DNA from: an uncultured Oscillibacter sp.
Lineage (GTDB): Bacteria; Bacillota; Clostridia; Oscillospirales; Oscillospiraceae
Direction: 5' to 3'
Assembly (NCBI GenBank): GCA_910588005.1
Contig: CAJUQM010000002.1
Coordinates: forward strand, 1 to 64,000
DNA: 64,000 nucleotides
Position numbers and translations under genes: made by a program. The notes beneath the pieces were generated by a model, which saw only the letters and a list, made by a program, of their open reading frames with translations, was not told the DNA's origin and did no database searches. Positions 50,782 to 58,573 of the stretch are shown here, one piece after another. Position 1 is the stretch's first letter, and the number at the start of each line of letters is the position of its first letter.

Positions 50782-51490
50782 AAACCTCTCCAAGTCCTTT
50801 GGAGATCATTTGGTGTTGAACGATATCTCCCAGCATATTCACTCCGGAGAAAAGGTGGTGGTGATCGGTCCCTCCGGCTCCGGTAAGTCCACATTTTTGC
50901 GGTGCCTGAACCTGTTGGAGACGCCCACCAAGGGGACGATCACGTTTCAGGGCACGGTCATCACCGATCCCAAGGTGAAGATCGACCAGGTGCGCCAGCA
51001 GATGGGCATGGTGTTCCAGCACTTTAACCTGTTTCCCAATATGACCATCCGGAAAAACATCACCCTGGCCCCGGTGCGCACGGGACTGATGAAGCAGGAG
51101 GAGGCCGACGCCCAGGCGGACGCCCTGCTCCAGCGGGTAGGCCTGACAGACAAGGCGGACGCCTATCCCAGCCAGCTCTCCGGCGGCCAGAAGCAGCGGG
51201 TGGCCATCGTCCGTGCTTTGGCCATGAAGCCCCAGGTCATGCTGTTTGACGAACCGACCTCCGCTCTGGACCCGGAGATGGTGGGCGAAGTGCTGGACGT
51301 GATGAAGGAGCTGGCCCGGGAGGGCATGACCATGGTGGTGGTGACCCACGAGATGGGCTTTGCACGGGAGGTGGGCAGCCGGGTGCTCTTCATGGCCGAT
51401 GGGTTGGTACTGGAGGAGGGGACCCCGGAGGCGGTATTCGGCAGTCCCCGGCATCCCCGGCTCCAGGATTTCCTCAGCAAGGTGCTGTAA
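50768..51490 (+). CDS. Amino acid ABC transporter ATP-binding protein (GlnQ/HisP family)
   Basis: A 240-residue ATPase: Walker A GPSGSGKST, Q-loop FQHFNLFPNMT, signature LSGGQKQRVAI, Walker B VMLFDEPTSALDPE, and H-loop VVTHEMGFAREV. It starts at GTG 50768, with AGGAGG 10 bases upstream inside the permease gene. A strong terminator follows. Confidence 0.95.
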   Translation: MIDVKNLSKSFGDHLVLNDISQHIHSGEKVVVIGPSGSGKSTFLRCLNLLETPTKGTITFQGTVITDPKVKIDQVRQQMGMVFQHFNLFPNMTIRKNITLAPVRTGLMKQEEADAQADALLQRVGLTDKADAYPSQLSGGQKQRVAIVRALAMKPQVMLFDEPTSALDPEMVGEVLDVMKELAREGMTMVVVTHEMGFAREVGSRVLFMADGLVLEEGTPEAVFGSPRHPRLQDFLSKVL

Positions 51491-51497
51491 CAATACG

Positions 51498-51548
51498 AAA
51501 AGATCCCTCAGACAGCAGGCGGGACCTGCCGTATGAGGGATCTTTTTT
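51498..51548. terminator. Bidirectional terminator
   Basis: AAAGATCCCTCA paired with TGAGGGATCTTT around an inner GCAGG/CCTGC stem, followed by TTTTTTG on the plus strand and with an A-run at the left. It ends the ABC operon and the phosphoesterase gene that converges. Confidence 0.88.
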
Positions 51549-51551
51549 GTC

Positions 51552-52094
51552 TTATCGCAGGGGCTGAAACGGCTCTCCGCTCAGGAGATCGTGCCAGGTA
51601 AACTCGCCGTCCTCCAGCGTCATGTAGCTGTGGGGGGTGCCTTCCTTGGGCAGGGACAGGGAGCCGGGGTTCAGATAGGTGAAGGCGCCGCAGTCCCGGT
51701 GCACAGGCAGGTGAGTGTGGCCGCACAGGAGAAAATGCCCCGTCCCCAGGGGCGGTGGGTTGTCCGGGCCGTAGTGATGGCCGTGGGTGGCGAAGATACT
51801 GCGGCCGTCTACGGATAAAAAGGCGTACTCCGCCAGCACGGGAAACTCCAGCACCATTTGGTCTACCTCACTGTCACAGTTTCCCCGGACGCAGAGCAGA
51901 TGGTCTTTCACGCCGTTGAGCAGGCCGGTGACGGCCCGGGGATCATACTCCTGGGGAAAATCGTTCCGGGGACCGTGGTAGAGCAGATCTCCCAGCAGTA
52001 CCAGCCGGCCTGCCTCTTCACGCCGGAATGCTTCCAGCATTGCCCGGCAGAACCGGGCGGAGCCGTGGAGGTCGGAGGCGATCATCCATTTCAT
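51552..52094 (-). CDS. YfcE-family metallophosphoesterase
   Basis: A 180-residue calcineurin-like phosphoesterase. The metal-binding motifs occur in order: MIASDLHGSARF (D and H), LVLLGDLLYHG (GD), VRGNCDSEVD (GN-x-D/H), ATHGHHYG (H) and LLCGHTHLPVH (GHTH). YfcE-type enzymes hydrolyse phosphodiesters in vitro, but the natural substrate is unknown. ATG at 52094 with AAGGAG upstream; the longer in-frame ATG at 52124 is rejected. It stands alone between terminators. Confidence 0.9.
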   Translation of the reverse strand: MKWMIASDLHGSARFCRAMLEAFRREEAGRLVLLGDLLYHGPRNDFPQEYDPRAVTGLLNGVKDHLLCVRGNCDSEVDQMVLEFPVLAEYAFLSVDGRSIFATHGHHYGPDNPPPLGTGHFLLCGHTHLPVHRDCGAFTYLNPGSLSLPKEGTPHSYMTLEDGEFTWHDLLSGEPFQPLR

Positions 52095-52341
52095 AGAGCT
52101 TTCTCCTTTGTGTTTTGTAGTCAACGGACCTCAAAAAAGCGCATGCGTTTTTTGGGTCCGCCGGCGGACACGAAAAGCGTCCGGCCTGCGTGAAATCCAT
52201 GGGACACCGGCAGATATTTTTTCGTGCCGGCACATCATGGATTTTGGCCTGCCGCAGGAAATTATGTTAAAGCTGCGGATCGACGGCGAAGTGAGAAATT
52301 TAAATCCCCGGCGGAGCGTGCCCTGCTGGGGATTTTGAGAT
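52095..52341 (-). other. Intergenic region with several hairpins
   Basis: No gene seen. Contents: an imperfect inverted repeat 52193-52212/52225-52244 (9 plus 6 paired bases); a GTCCGCCGGCGGAC-type hairpin near 52157-52171; and an AATCCCC/GGGGATT stem just after the S1-protein stop (near 52300-52337) that may end its transcript. Confidence 0.4.
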
Positions 52342-52809
52342 TTAACGTCTCCGTCGTCCACCCCGTTTGCCGTCCATGCTGCGGTTTAGGTCCGCCATCT
52401 TTCCCTCGGAGGAGGAGAGGAATCGCTTGAGCTTGTCCTCGAAGGCCTGATCTCCGGAGGGCGGCAGAGGCTGCTGTGCGCCCTGGGGGGAACGGAAATG
52501 AGCCGGCGGCTGAGAAGCCGCTGGGCGCGGCGCCGCTCCGCCTGGCCGGGGTCCCCGGGACGCGGGACGCTCCTGGGGAGGCAGGGCTTTTTTGATGGAG
52601 AGATTGATACGGCCTTTCTCCGACGAGAGGACCAAAACCTTCACCGATTGCCCTTCCTGCAAAAAATCGTGTACGTCGTTGACGAAGGTGTTGGCGATTT
52701 CCGAGATATGTACCAACCCGGATTTTCCGCCCTCCAGGGCGATAAACGCGCCAAATTTTGTAATACTGGCTACCTTGCCCTCCAAAATGCTCCCAACCTG
52801 AGGCTCCAT
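52342..52809 (-). CDS. S1-domain RNA-binding protein (YabR-like)
   Basis: A 155-residue protein: one N-terminal S1 domain (residues 1-75, VGSILEGKVASITKFGAFIA, then SGLVHISEIANTFV and VKVLVLSSEKGRINLSIKKA) and a Pro/Arg-rich tail ending GKRGGRRRR. Such proteins bind RNA or ribosomes; YabR sits after divIC in Bacillus, the same place as here. ATG at 52809 has GGAAGGAG about 14 bases upstream, slightly long. Upstream in-frame codons are unlikely to be used. Confidence 0.82.
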   Translation of the reverse strand: MEPQVGSILEGKVASITKFGAFIALEGGKSGLVHISEIANTFVNDVHDFLQEGQSVKVLVLSSEKGRINLSIKKALPPQERPASRGPRPGGAAPRPAASQPPAHFRSPQGAQQPLPPSGDQAFEDKLKRFLSSSEGKMADLNRSMDGKRGGRRRR

Positions 52810-53002
52810 ACGGCTATTTTTTTCTCCTTCCAAAGATTTTATCAACACACAGCAGATTTGCCGGCAAGGGACGGCGCGGGATTGGGGACATATCGCCTGC
52901 CGCCAAGCGCCCCTTTTTTCTTGCCGGTCTTTCATATGAAAAGAATCGGCCGGCCCGTGGCACGGAGAGGTCTTTCCACTCTCCCCTTTTGCCCGGCGCC
53001 GG

Positions 53003-53314
53003 TCAATTCACTCCATCGCAAAGTACGTACTCGCCGGGAAAGACCATGCCCAGTTCATTCCGGGCAATCTCCTCCATCTTCTCCTGGGTGCCGCCCGCCG
53101 CGAGATCGGCGGACAGGGCCTCATTTTCCTGGCGTTTGGCTTCTACCTGAGCGGCGAGAAGGTCTCTTTCCATCTGCGCGGCGACCACTTGGCTTTGGAG
53201 GCGGTACAGCTGCCAGCCGATGCCCAGCAGCAGCGCCAGCAGCAGAATTTTGGTCAGAGGGCCGGTGCGCACCATGCGGCGCTTTTCCTTTGCCGCCCGC
53301 TTTTTCTTTGCCAC
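53003..53314 (-). CDS. divIC: Septum formation initiator DivIC/FtsB-like
   Basis: A 103-residue bitopic division protein: basic cytoplasmic N-terminus (KKKRAAKEKRRM), one transmembrane helix (ILLLALLLGIGWQLY), a coiled coil (VVAAQMERDLLAAQVEAKRQ), and the ARNELGMVFPGE box typical of FtsB/DivIC. The start is GTG at 53314 with GGGGAGG 9 bases upstream. The gene order yabP-yabQ-divIC-yabR matches Bacillus. The yabQ frame overlaps it by 194 bases in another frame. Confidence 0.9.
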   Translation of the reverse strand: MAKKKRAAKEKRRMVRTGPLTKILLLALLLGIGWQLYRLQSQVVAAQMERDLLAAQVEAKRQENEALSADLAAGGTQEKMEEIARNELGMVFPGEYVLCDGVN

Positions 53315-53777
53315 GTCTGCCGCCTCCCCTCTGTAAAGAATGTCTCCATCCGCTTTGTCTTATTGTATAGCATTTCCGCCGAAAATAAAAGAGCTTTTTT
53401 CCGTAAAGCGCAATTTTTTTGCAAAAATTTTTCCACCATAGAACAGGCAGGGACAGCAGATGTGCCAAATAGGCCAATGTGTCCGTCCAAAAGGCCCATA
53501 TGGGCCGCAAAAGCTCTGAAAATACGCAGAAAAATAAAATCGCGCCGCCCAGTGCTCCCAAGACCACAAACCCCCGAAGCTCCCCCTCCGCTCCCCGAAG
53601 GAGAAAGAGAAATATGGCAACTCCGGTCAAGAGGCAGTACAGGGCGTCCAAAACCCCTGTCAGCCGGGGAAGCCGCAAGCGGAAAGGGCGCAGTAAATCG
53701 TACACCAGCCCGGCGCAGAAACCCAGCAGAATCGACTGCCCAAACACCAGCAGCTGATGGGAAAATTGGCTCTCCAT
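53121..53777 (-). CDS. yabQ: Spore cortex biosynthesis protein YabQ with out-of-frame tail over divIC
   Basis: YabQ is a membrane protein needed for spore cortex formation. About five hydrophobic segments are seen (LLVFGQSILLGFCAGLVYDL at the start, VLDALYCLLTGVAIFLFLLR next). Recognisable YabQ sequence ends near residue 130-140. The frame has no stop there and runs on for ~80 Arg/Gly-rich residues, 194 bases of which are the start of divIC read in another frame. In the +1 frame a TAA occurs close to the expected end (near 53365), so a single-base change could explain the tail, or the overlap is real. Start ATG follows YabP closely. Confidence 0.8.
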   Translation of the reverse strand: MESQFSHQLLVFGQSILLGFCAGLVYDLLRPFRLRLPRLTGVLDALYCLLTGVAIFLFLLRGAEGELRGFVVLGALGGAILFFCVFSELLRPIWAFWTDTLAYLAHLLSLPVLWWKNFCKKIALYGKKLFYFRRKCYTIRQSGWRHSLQRGGGRRGKEKAGGKGKAPHGAHRPSDQNSAAGAAAGHRLAAVPPPKPSGRRADGKRPSRRSGRSQTPGK

Positions 53778-53782
53778 AGGCC

Positions 53783-54064
53783 CTATCCGAAGAGGCGGCT
53801 GAAAAATCCGCCCCGGCTGGGACCGTCGTCCTCATAGGATACAGAGTCCACCCGGCCGTCCACGTGAAGCTCTCCGCCGTCCAAGGACAGCTTTCCAATA
53901 TGCAGGTCCTCCCCTGTGATTACCAGCGTCCCGGCGGAGGTAGACATGATGATGCCTGTCTCATCAAAGCGCTCCACATCCTCCACGCCGGAGACCATCA
54001 AGCGCTCCCTGCCCACCAGCTCCAGGCGGTGGGCGGTCTGGGGCATGGAATTGTAATCGTTCAT
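53783..54064 (-). CDS. yabP: Sporulation protein YabP
   Basis: A 93-residue protein of the YabP/YqfC family, required for spore cortex assembly with YabQ. Beta-rich pattern: HRLELVGRERLMVSGVEDVE, then GTLVITGEDLHIGKLSLDGG and ELHVDGRVDSVSYED. GGGAGGA precedes the ATG. It is followed within 6 bases by yabQ. Confidence 0.92.
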   Translation of the reverse strand: MNDYNSMPQTAHRLELVGRERLMVSGVEDVERFDETGIIMSTSAGTLVITGEDLHIGKLSLDGGELHVDGRVDSVSYEDDGPSRGGFFSRLFG

Positions 54065-54127
54065 ACGGCATTCCTCCCTGTCCCCACTATATGGGAGGAG
54101 GCAGGAAAATATGACAGCTCCGCAGTG

Positions 54128-54373
54128 TTAACGTCCAATCTCCCGGTACAGCGTTGCGGCGTCCGCTTGGCGGACAGTCTCCTGGACGGAGAGCACCTCC
54201 ACAGTGACGGTCCGTACGCCGAAGCGCAGAGAGATCTGGTCGCCCGCTTTTACATCGTAAGAGGCGCGGGCCGGTTTTCCGTTGACGGTGACCAATCCGT
54301 TGTCGCAGGCCTCGTTGGCCACAGTCCGCCGCTTGATGAGCCGTGAGACCTTCAAGTATTTATCCAGTCGCAT
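54128..54373 (-). CDS. rqcP: RNA-binding S4 protein RqcP (YabO)
   Basis: An 81-residue S4-domain protein that helps RqcH elongate alanine tails on stalled nascent chains in ribosome quality control. The S4 core is clear: MRLDKYLKVSRLIKRRTVAN, then GLVTVNGKPARASYDVKAGD. ATG at 54373 with GGAGG upstream. Position next to yabP and near mazG matches Bacillus yabO. A longer upstream frame lacks a ribosome site and is rejected. Confidence 0.92.
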   Translation of the reverse strand: MRLDKYLKVSRLIKRRTVANEACDNGLVTVNGKPARASYDVKAGDQISLRFGVRTVTVEVLSVQETVRQADAATLYREIGR

Positions 54374-54652
54374 AAAAAGTCCTCCACAAAGAACCGCCGG
54401 CACATCCCCCACCGGCAGCAATTCCAACCCCGAACTCCGCAAGTGCTGGGGAAAAGAGCCGGAGAAAAAATTTGAATCATTTTTGCCGCGGCGTGCGCAT
54501 GTTAAACAGGTCTTGATCCGCCCTCCCAAGGGCAAACACACCAGTGACCGAAGTCACTGGTGTTGAGATCTTTCCCGATGGGTGTGCCTGTCCTCTGTCC
54601 GCCCCCAGACCCAAGGGAAAAGAGCAGATCAAGGAGAGGCACAGGCTCCGCT
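54374..54652 (-). other. Intergenic region between hup and rqcP
   Basis: About 280 bases with no convincing gene. It contains the UUCG-loop hairpin at 54538-54563 and a longer-range pairing TGTGCCT/AGGCACA nearer hup. It probably includes the hup 3' untranslated region and the rqcP promoter. Confidence 0.4.
54537..54563 (-). terminator. Perfect hairpin with UUCG loop after hup
   Basis: Minus strand: ACACCAGTGAC, TTCG, GTCACTGGTGT, then GTTTGCCC. An 11-bp perfect stem with an extra-stable tetraloop; the T-run is weak, so it may be a terminator or an mRNA end protector. Confidence 0.5.
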
Positions 54653-54928
54653 TTACTTAGAAATAGTGTCCTTCAGCAGCTTGCCGGCCTTAAACACGGG
54701 AAGCACGGTGGCGGGGATCTCAATTTCCTCTTTGGTCCGGGGATTACGGCCAATGCGGGCGGCGCGTTTTTTGACCTCAAAAGAGCCAAAACCCACCAGC
54801 TGCACCTTGTCACCCTGCCTCAGAGCCTCGGTGATGGTGTCCAACATAGCGGAGATCACTGCCTCGGTGTCCTTTTTGGATACGTCGGCAGAAGCGGCGA
54901 CAGCATTGATAAGTTCAGCTTTGTTCAT
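54653..54928 (-). CDS. hup: DNA-binding protein HU
   Basis: A 91-residue nucleoid protein: MNKAELINAVAASADVSKKD, then QLVGFGSFEVKKRAARIGRNP with the beta-arm sequence RNPRTKEEIEIPAT, ending FKAGKLLKD. Length and motifs are canonical. AGGAGG precedes the ATG. It sits between mazG and rqcP, where HU is also found in some Bacillota. Confidence 0.96.
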   Translation of the reverse strand: MNKAELINAVAASADVSKKDTEAVISAMLDTITEALRQGDKVQLVGFGSFEVKKRAARIGRNPRTKEEIEIPATVLPVFKAGKLLKDTISK

Positions 54929-54986
54929 GGGTGAATCCTCCTAAAAATCTTTGGTATTTCCAATTTATTTCTTAACGCAAATGCGA

Positions 54987-55787
54987 TTAAGACGGTTTCT
55001 TCGCGGCTCTCCACAGAGCCGCCAGCTCCTCCTCGGTGTGTTCCGCCAGGGGCTTGTCCGCCGCCTCCTCCACGCGGCGGAACCGGGCGTCAAACTTGTC
55101 GCAGGCCATGTGCAGAGCCTCCTCCGGATCCACGCCGGACATCTGCGCGATTTTGGCGGTGATGAAAAGCAGATCGCCCAGCTCCTCCTGTATGCCGTGG
55201 GGCAGGTCTGCGGGTCCACCGGATTCCAGCGCCTGGCGAAGCTCTCCCGCCTCTTCTTCCAGCTTGTCCATAGCGCGGAGAACGTGGGACCAGTTAAAAC
55301 CGGCCTTGGCGGTTTTAGAGACGACCTTTTCCGCTCTCCACAGGGCGGGCAGCGTATGCGGGACGGATTCAATGGCGTCTGCAGTGGAGCGCTGGCCCTT
55401 CTCTGTCCGCTTCAAAGCCTCCCAATTGACGAGGACTTCCTCGGTAGTGTCCGCCCGGGTGGCGCCGAAGACATGGGGATGGCGGTATACCAGCTTTTGG
55501 GCCACGCCGTCTACCACGTCGTCCATGGTAAAGCGGCCCTGCTCCGCCTCGATTTGAGCATGAAGAGCCACCTGCATCAGAAGATCCCCAAGCTCTTCGC
55601 ACATGGCATGGGGGTCATCCCGGTCCAGGGCGTCTAAAACCTCATAGGTCTCCTCCAGAAAATTCCGGCGAATAGAGCTGTGGGTTTGTTCCCGGTCCCA
55701 GGGACATCCGCCAGGACTGCGGAGAAGCCTGGTGATCTCCAGGAAATCCTCCCATCCGTAGCGGCCTTTACATTGAAAATCTACCAT
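54987..55787 (-). CDS. mazG: Nucleoside triphosphate pyrophosphohydrolase MazG
   Basis: A 266-residue NTP pyrophosphohydrolase. Two MazG repeats each have the metal-binding E-E-x-x-D pattern: RNFLEETYEVLDAL with CEELGDLLMQVALHAQIE, and KLEEEAGELRQAL with IQEELGDLLFITAKIAQM. GGCPWDREQTHSS is the usual N-terminal signature. Bacillus YabN carries an extra methyltransferase domain, absent here. AAAGGTGG precedes the ATG. Confidence 0.95.
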   Translation of the reverse strand: MVDFQCKGRYGWEDFLEITRLLRSPGGCPWDREQTHSSIRRNFLEETYEVLDALDRDDPHAMCEELGDLLMQVALHAQIEAEQGRFTMDDVVDGVAQKLVYRHPHVFGATRADTTEEVLVNWEALKRTEKGQRSTADAIESVPHTLPALWRAEKVVSKTAKAGFNWSHVLRAMDKLEEEAGELRQALESGGPADLPHGIQEELGDLLFITAKIAQMSGVDPEEALHMACDKFDARFRRVEEAADKPLAEHTEEELAALWRAAKKPS

Positions 55788-55876
55788 AGATTGCCCACCT
55801 TTGCAAGTTTTTTTAAATGAAGCAACAAATGTTTCTCTTTTGTTTCGAAAAAAGTTTTAAGAAAAACGATTGCGCC

Positions 55877-57544
55877 TCACTTTAAACGCAGCAGCCGCAC
55901 CAGGGTTTCCCCGTGGGGGATGGAGCGCACGTCCTCGGCCCGCAGAATGCGCAGGGCAATTACCAAAACGGCATATACCGCAACGCCCGCCAGAATCCCC
56001 GCCATGACGGCGGCGGCGTTGGCGCCGTAGGCGGAATGACCGGCGGCGAGACCCCGGTTTACAAAGCCGTACACCGCCCAGGCTGCCCCGCCCATTGCGG
56101 CAGATGCTGCAGCGGGCTTTAAAAACAGCTGGAGATAGCGGGGCTTTTTCATTGAATATTTCCAGACAAAGAACAGGTTTAATCCCACAATGACCAGATA
56201 GCAGCACAGGGTGGAAACCGGTGCGCCGTGAATATTGATATCAGGATTCCCCACCAGGATGTAATTCATCACAATTTTGGTAATTCCGCCGGCCACCACG
56301 GTGAAAATCGGCAGCTTCTCCTTGCCATAGGTCTGCAAAATAGCATTGGTCAAAATCATCAGACAGATGAAGATCAGGGCGACGCCTAAAATTTGCAGGT
56401 GAGGTCCCGCCGCGATGGCGTCCTCCTGACGGCTGGGGAGGATCAGGCGCATAATGGGGGTGGACAATGCGGAGAGTCCTACGCCGGCCGGGATTGCCAG
56501 CACAGCGATAAGCCGGAAAGAGGAGGAGACAATGCGGTCAGCGCGGATGGTATCCCGCTGAGTGATGGCAGCTGCGGCAAAGGGAATCAGGCTCATGGTG
56601 ACGGGATAGACGAAGGAGGCCACCATGTTGGGCATGTCCATGGCCATGCGGTATTGGCCGTTTAACAGGGCGGCCTCGTTTTCCGTCAGCAGCAGGGCGC
56701 TTTGGAGCCGTCCCATGACAATTTTTGTGTCAATGAGGTTGATAATGCCCAGAGCTGAGTTGCCCAGGGTGATGGGAATGCCGATGGCCAGCACTTGGCG
56801 AAGAATGGCGCCGCCGCTGGAGGGGACGTCTGGGGACCTGGTCCGGTTCCGGTGGGTCAGCAGGTAAAAGACCAGGAAGCACACGGAGAGAATGGTGCCT
56901 GCGGTGACGCCGAAGATGGCTCCGGCGGCCACGTTGGCCATGCTCTCCGCCTCCATCAGCCGTCCGGCCTCCTCCGTGGCGGCGGCCTGCACCGCGCTCT
57001 GACTCAGGCGCAGAATGTACCAGGCCAGGGGCAGTCCGATCCCAACCTTGCACAGTGCCTCCAGGACTTGGCTGACAGCGGTGGGGGTCATGTTTCCCTG
57101 GCCCTGGGTATAGCCCCGCATACAGGCCAGCAGGCACACGCAGAATACCGCGGGGGCCAGGGCGCGGATGGCCTGGGCCGCCATTGGGTTTTCCTCAAAG
57201 GCGGCCAGCTGGCCGGCACCAAAGAACATCAAAAGAGAGGCCGTCAGCCCCAGGGCAAAGAACAGCCAGATGGCGGTGCGGAAGATCTTCCGCTTCTCGT
57301 TCTCGCGGCCCTGGGCGTGGGCTTGGCTGGTAAGTTTGGAGATGGCCAGGGGCAGGCCCGCCGTAGCGAAGATGTTTAAGAAGTTGTAAATCAGATAGGC
57401 GGTGTCGAAGTACGTTTTGCCTACGCTGCCCAGAATGTTGTTCAGCGGCAGTTTGTAGACCGCGCCGATGAGCTTGACAACGACCACGGCGGAGGCCAGA
57501 ATGGCAGCGCCGCCCATAAAGGATTGCTTTTTTTCTTTCGACAT
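55877..57544 (-). CDS. SpoVB/YabM-type lipid flippase (MOP superfamily)
   Basis: A 555-residue protein with about 14 transmembrane segments. The family opening GGAAILASAVVVVKLIGAVY followed by KLPLNNILGSVGKTYFDTAY is typical of SpoVB/YabM/YkvU-like polysaccharide exporters of Firmicutes. Likely a flippase for a cell-wall or spore-cortex lipid-linked precursor. The conserved order yabM-mazG-...-divIC favours the YabM orthologue. GAGGTAC precedes the ATG. Confidence 0.88.
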   Translation of the reverse strand: MSKEKKQSFMGGAAILASAVVVVKLIGAVYKLPLNNILGSVGKTYFDTAYLIYNFLNIFATAGLPLAISKLTSQAHAQGRENEKRKIFRTAIWLFFALGLTASLLMFFGAGQLAAFEENPMAAQAIRALAPAVFCVCLLACMRGYTQGQGNMTPTAVSQVLEALCKVGIGLPLAWYILRLSQSAVQAAATEEAGRLMEAESMANVAAGAIFGVTAGTILSVCFLVFYLLTHRNRTRSPDVPSSGGAILRQVLAIGIPITLGNSALGIINLIDTKIVMGRLQSALLLTENEAALLNGQYRMAMDMPNMVASFVYPVTMSLIPFAAAAITQRDTIRADRIVSSSFRLIAVLAIPAGVGLSALSTPIMRLILPSRQEDAIAAGPHLQILGVALIFICLMILTNAILQTYGKEKLPIFTVVAGGITKIVMNYILVGNPDINIHGAPVSTLCCYLVIVGLNLFFVWKYSMKKPRYLQLFLKPAAASAAMGGAAWAVYGFVNRGLAAGHSAYGANAAAVMAGILAGVAVYAVLVIALRILRAEDVRSIPHGETLVRLLRLK

Positions 57545-57736
57545 GAAAAAAGTACCTCGGATTTCTCAAAAAGGATGGGCGGACTCCGCCGGTTCCAAAT
57601 CTCAAATATGAAAAGCAAAAGCGGCAGCGGAAAAAGAGTTTTTTTTGAGCGGTCTCCGCAGCCGTAGGTACGGAGACCGCACTTTGCCGGTTTGCGGAGG
57701 CCGCTGCCCTAGTATCCTATTGCGGGCTGAAGCGGT
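57545..57736 (-). other. Structured intergenic RNA between the phosphorylase and flippase genes
   Basis: Minus-strand RNA can form an outer stem GGCAGCGG/CCGCTGCC enclosing an inner 10-bp stem GCGGTCTCCG/CGGAGACCGC, with a loop containing CCGTACCTACGG. An A-run, not a T-run, follows the inner stem. No gene seen. Confidence 0.4.
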
Positions 57737-58573
57737 TTATACCCGTTTTAGACAGGCCTTTACCAGGGCGGAGAATTTGGGTGCCGCCTCCTCCGCCGCC
57801 TCCAGCACTTCCTGGCCGGAGAGGGGCTGCTCCAGCACGCCCGCTCCCATGTTGGTACACAGGGTAAAGCCCAAAACCCGCATGCCGCAGTGGGCCGCCA
57901 CAATTGCCTCCGGCACGGTGGACATACCCACGGCGTCCGCACCCAGAACCCTGGCCATGCGCACCTCGGCGGGGGTTTCGAACTGGGGACCTGGGAAATA
58001 CATATAGACGCCCTGCTGCAGGGACAAGCCCAGCTCCGCGGCGCTTTGCCGGGCCGCCTCCTGCAGAGCCGGGGTGTAAACGTGGCTGACGTCCGGGAAC
58101 CGGGGGCCGAATTCCTCTATATTGGGACCGTTTAGCGGGCCGCCGCCGAAGAGCTTGATATGGTCGGTAATCAACATAATGTCCCCGGGGGTATAGGTGG
58201 TGTTCACCGCTCCGGCGGCGTTGGTTACCAACAGAGTGTCCACCCCCAGCAGCCGCAGAACCCGGACAGGATAGCCCGCCTCTGCCATGGACCAGCCCTC
58301 ATAGGTGTGGAGTCGGCCCTGCATTACCGCAACATTCTGTCCGGCCAGCCGCCCAAAGACAAACTGCCCCTTGTGGTCCGGCGCGGTAGAGTGCTTCATA
58401 TGGGGAACCTCTCCATAGGGGACGACGATCGGGTTTTCCACCTCATCCCCCAAAAAGCCCAGGCCGGAGCCTAAAATCAGTAAAACCCTGGGTTGAAATG
58501 TTCCCAGCTTGGCGTGCAGGGATTCTGCGCTCTCTTGATACTGGGCGTAAACAGAATAGCCGTTCATATTCAT
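57737..58573 (-). CDS. Purine nucleoside phosphorylase (type I, trimeric)
   Basis: Phosphorolysis of purine nucleosides for salvage. The 278-residue protein has the family signatures LLILGSGLGFLGDEV, VAVMQGRLHTYEGWSMAEAG and VTNAAGAVNTTYTPGDIMLI, plus the substrate-site GPQFETPAEVRMAR. ATG at 58573 overlaps the stop of the preceding gene as ATGA, with GGAGG 6 bases upstream. It is paired with a uridine-kinase-like gene two genes upstream. Confidence 0.93.
   Translation of the reverse strand: MNMNGYSVYAQYQESAESLHAKLGTFQPRVLLILGSGLGFLGDEVENPIVVPYGEVPHMKHSTAPDHKGQFVFGRLAGQNVAVMQGRLHTYEGWSMAEAGYPVRVLRLLGVDTLLVTNAAGAVNTTYTPGDIMLITDHIKLFGGGPLNGPNIEEFGPRFPDVSHVYTPALQEAARQSAAELGLSLQQGVYMYFPGPQFETPAEVRMARVLGADAVGMSTVPEAIVAAHCGMRVLGFTLCTNMGAGVLEQPLSGQEVLEAAEEAAPKFSALVKACLKRV

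Noticed and set aside
54374..54541. N-terminal extension of RqcP
   Set aside because: The added residues look random, and GGAGG lies directly before the ATG at 54373.
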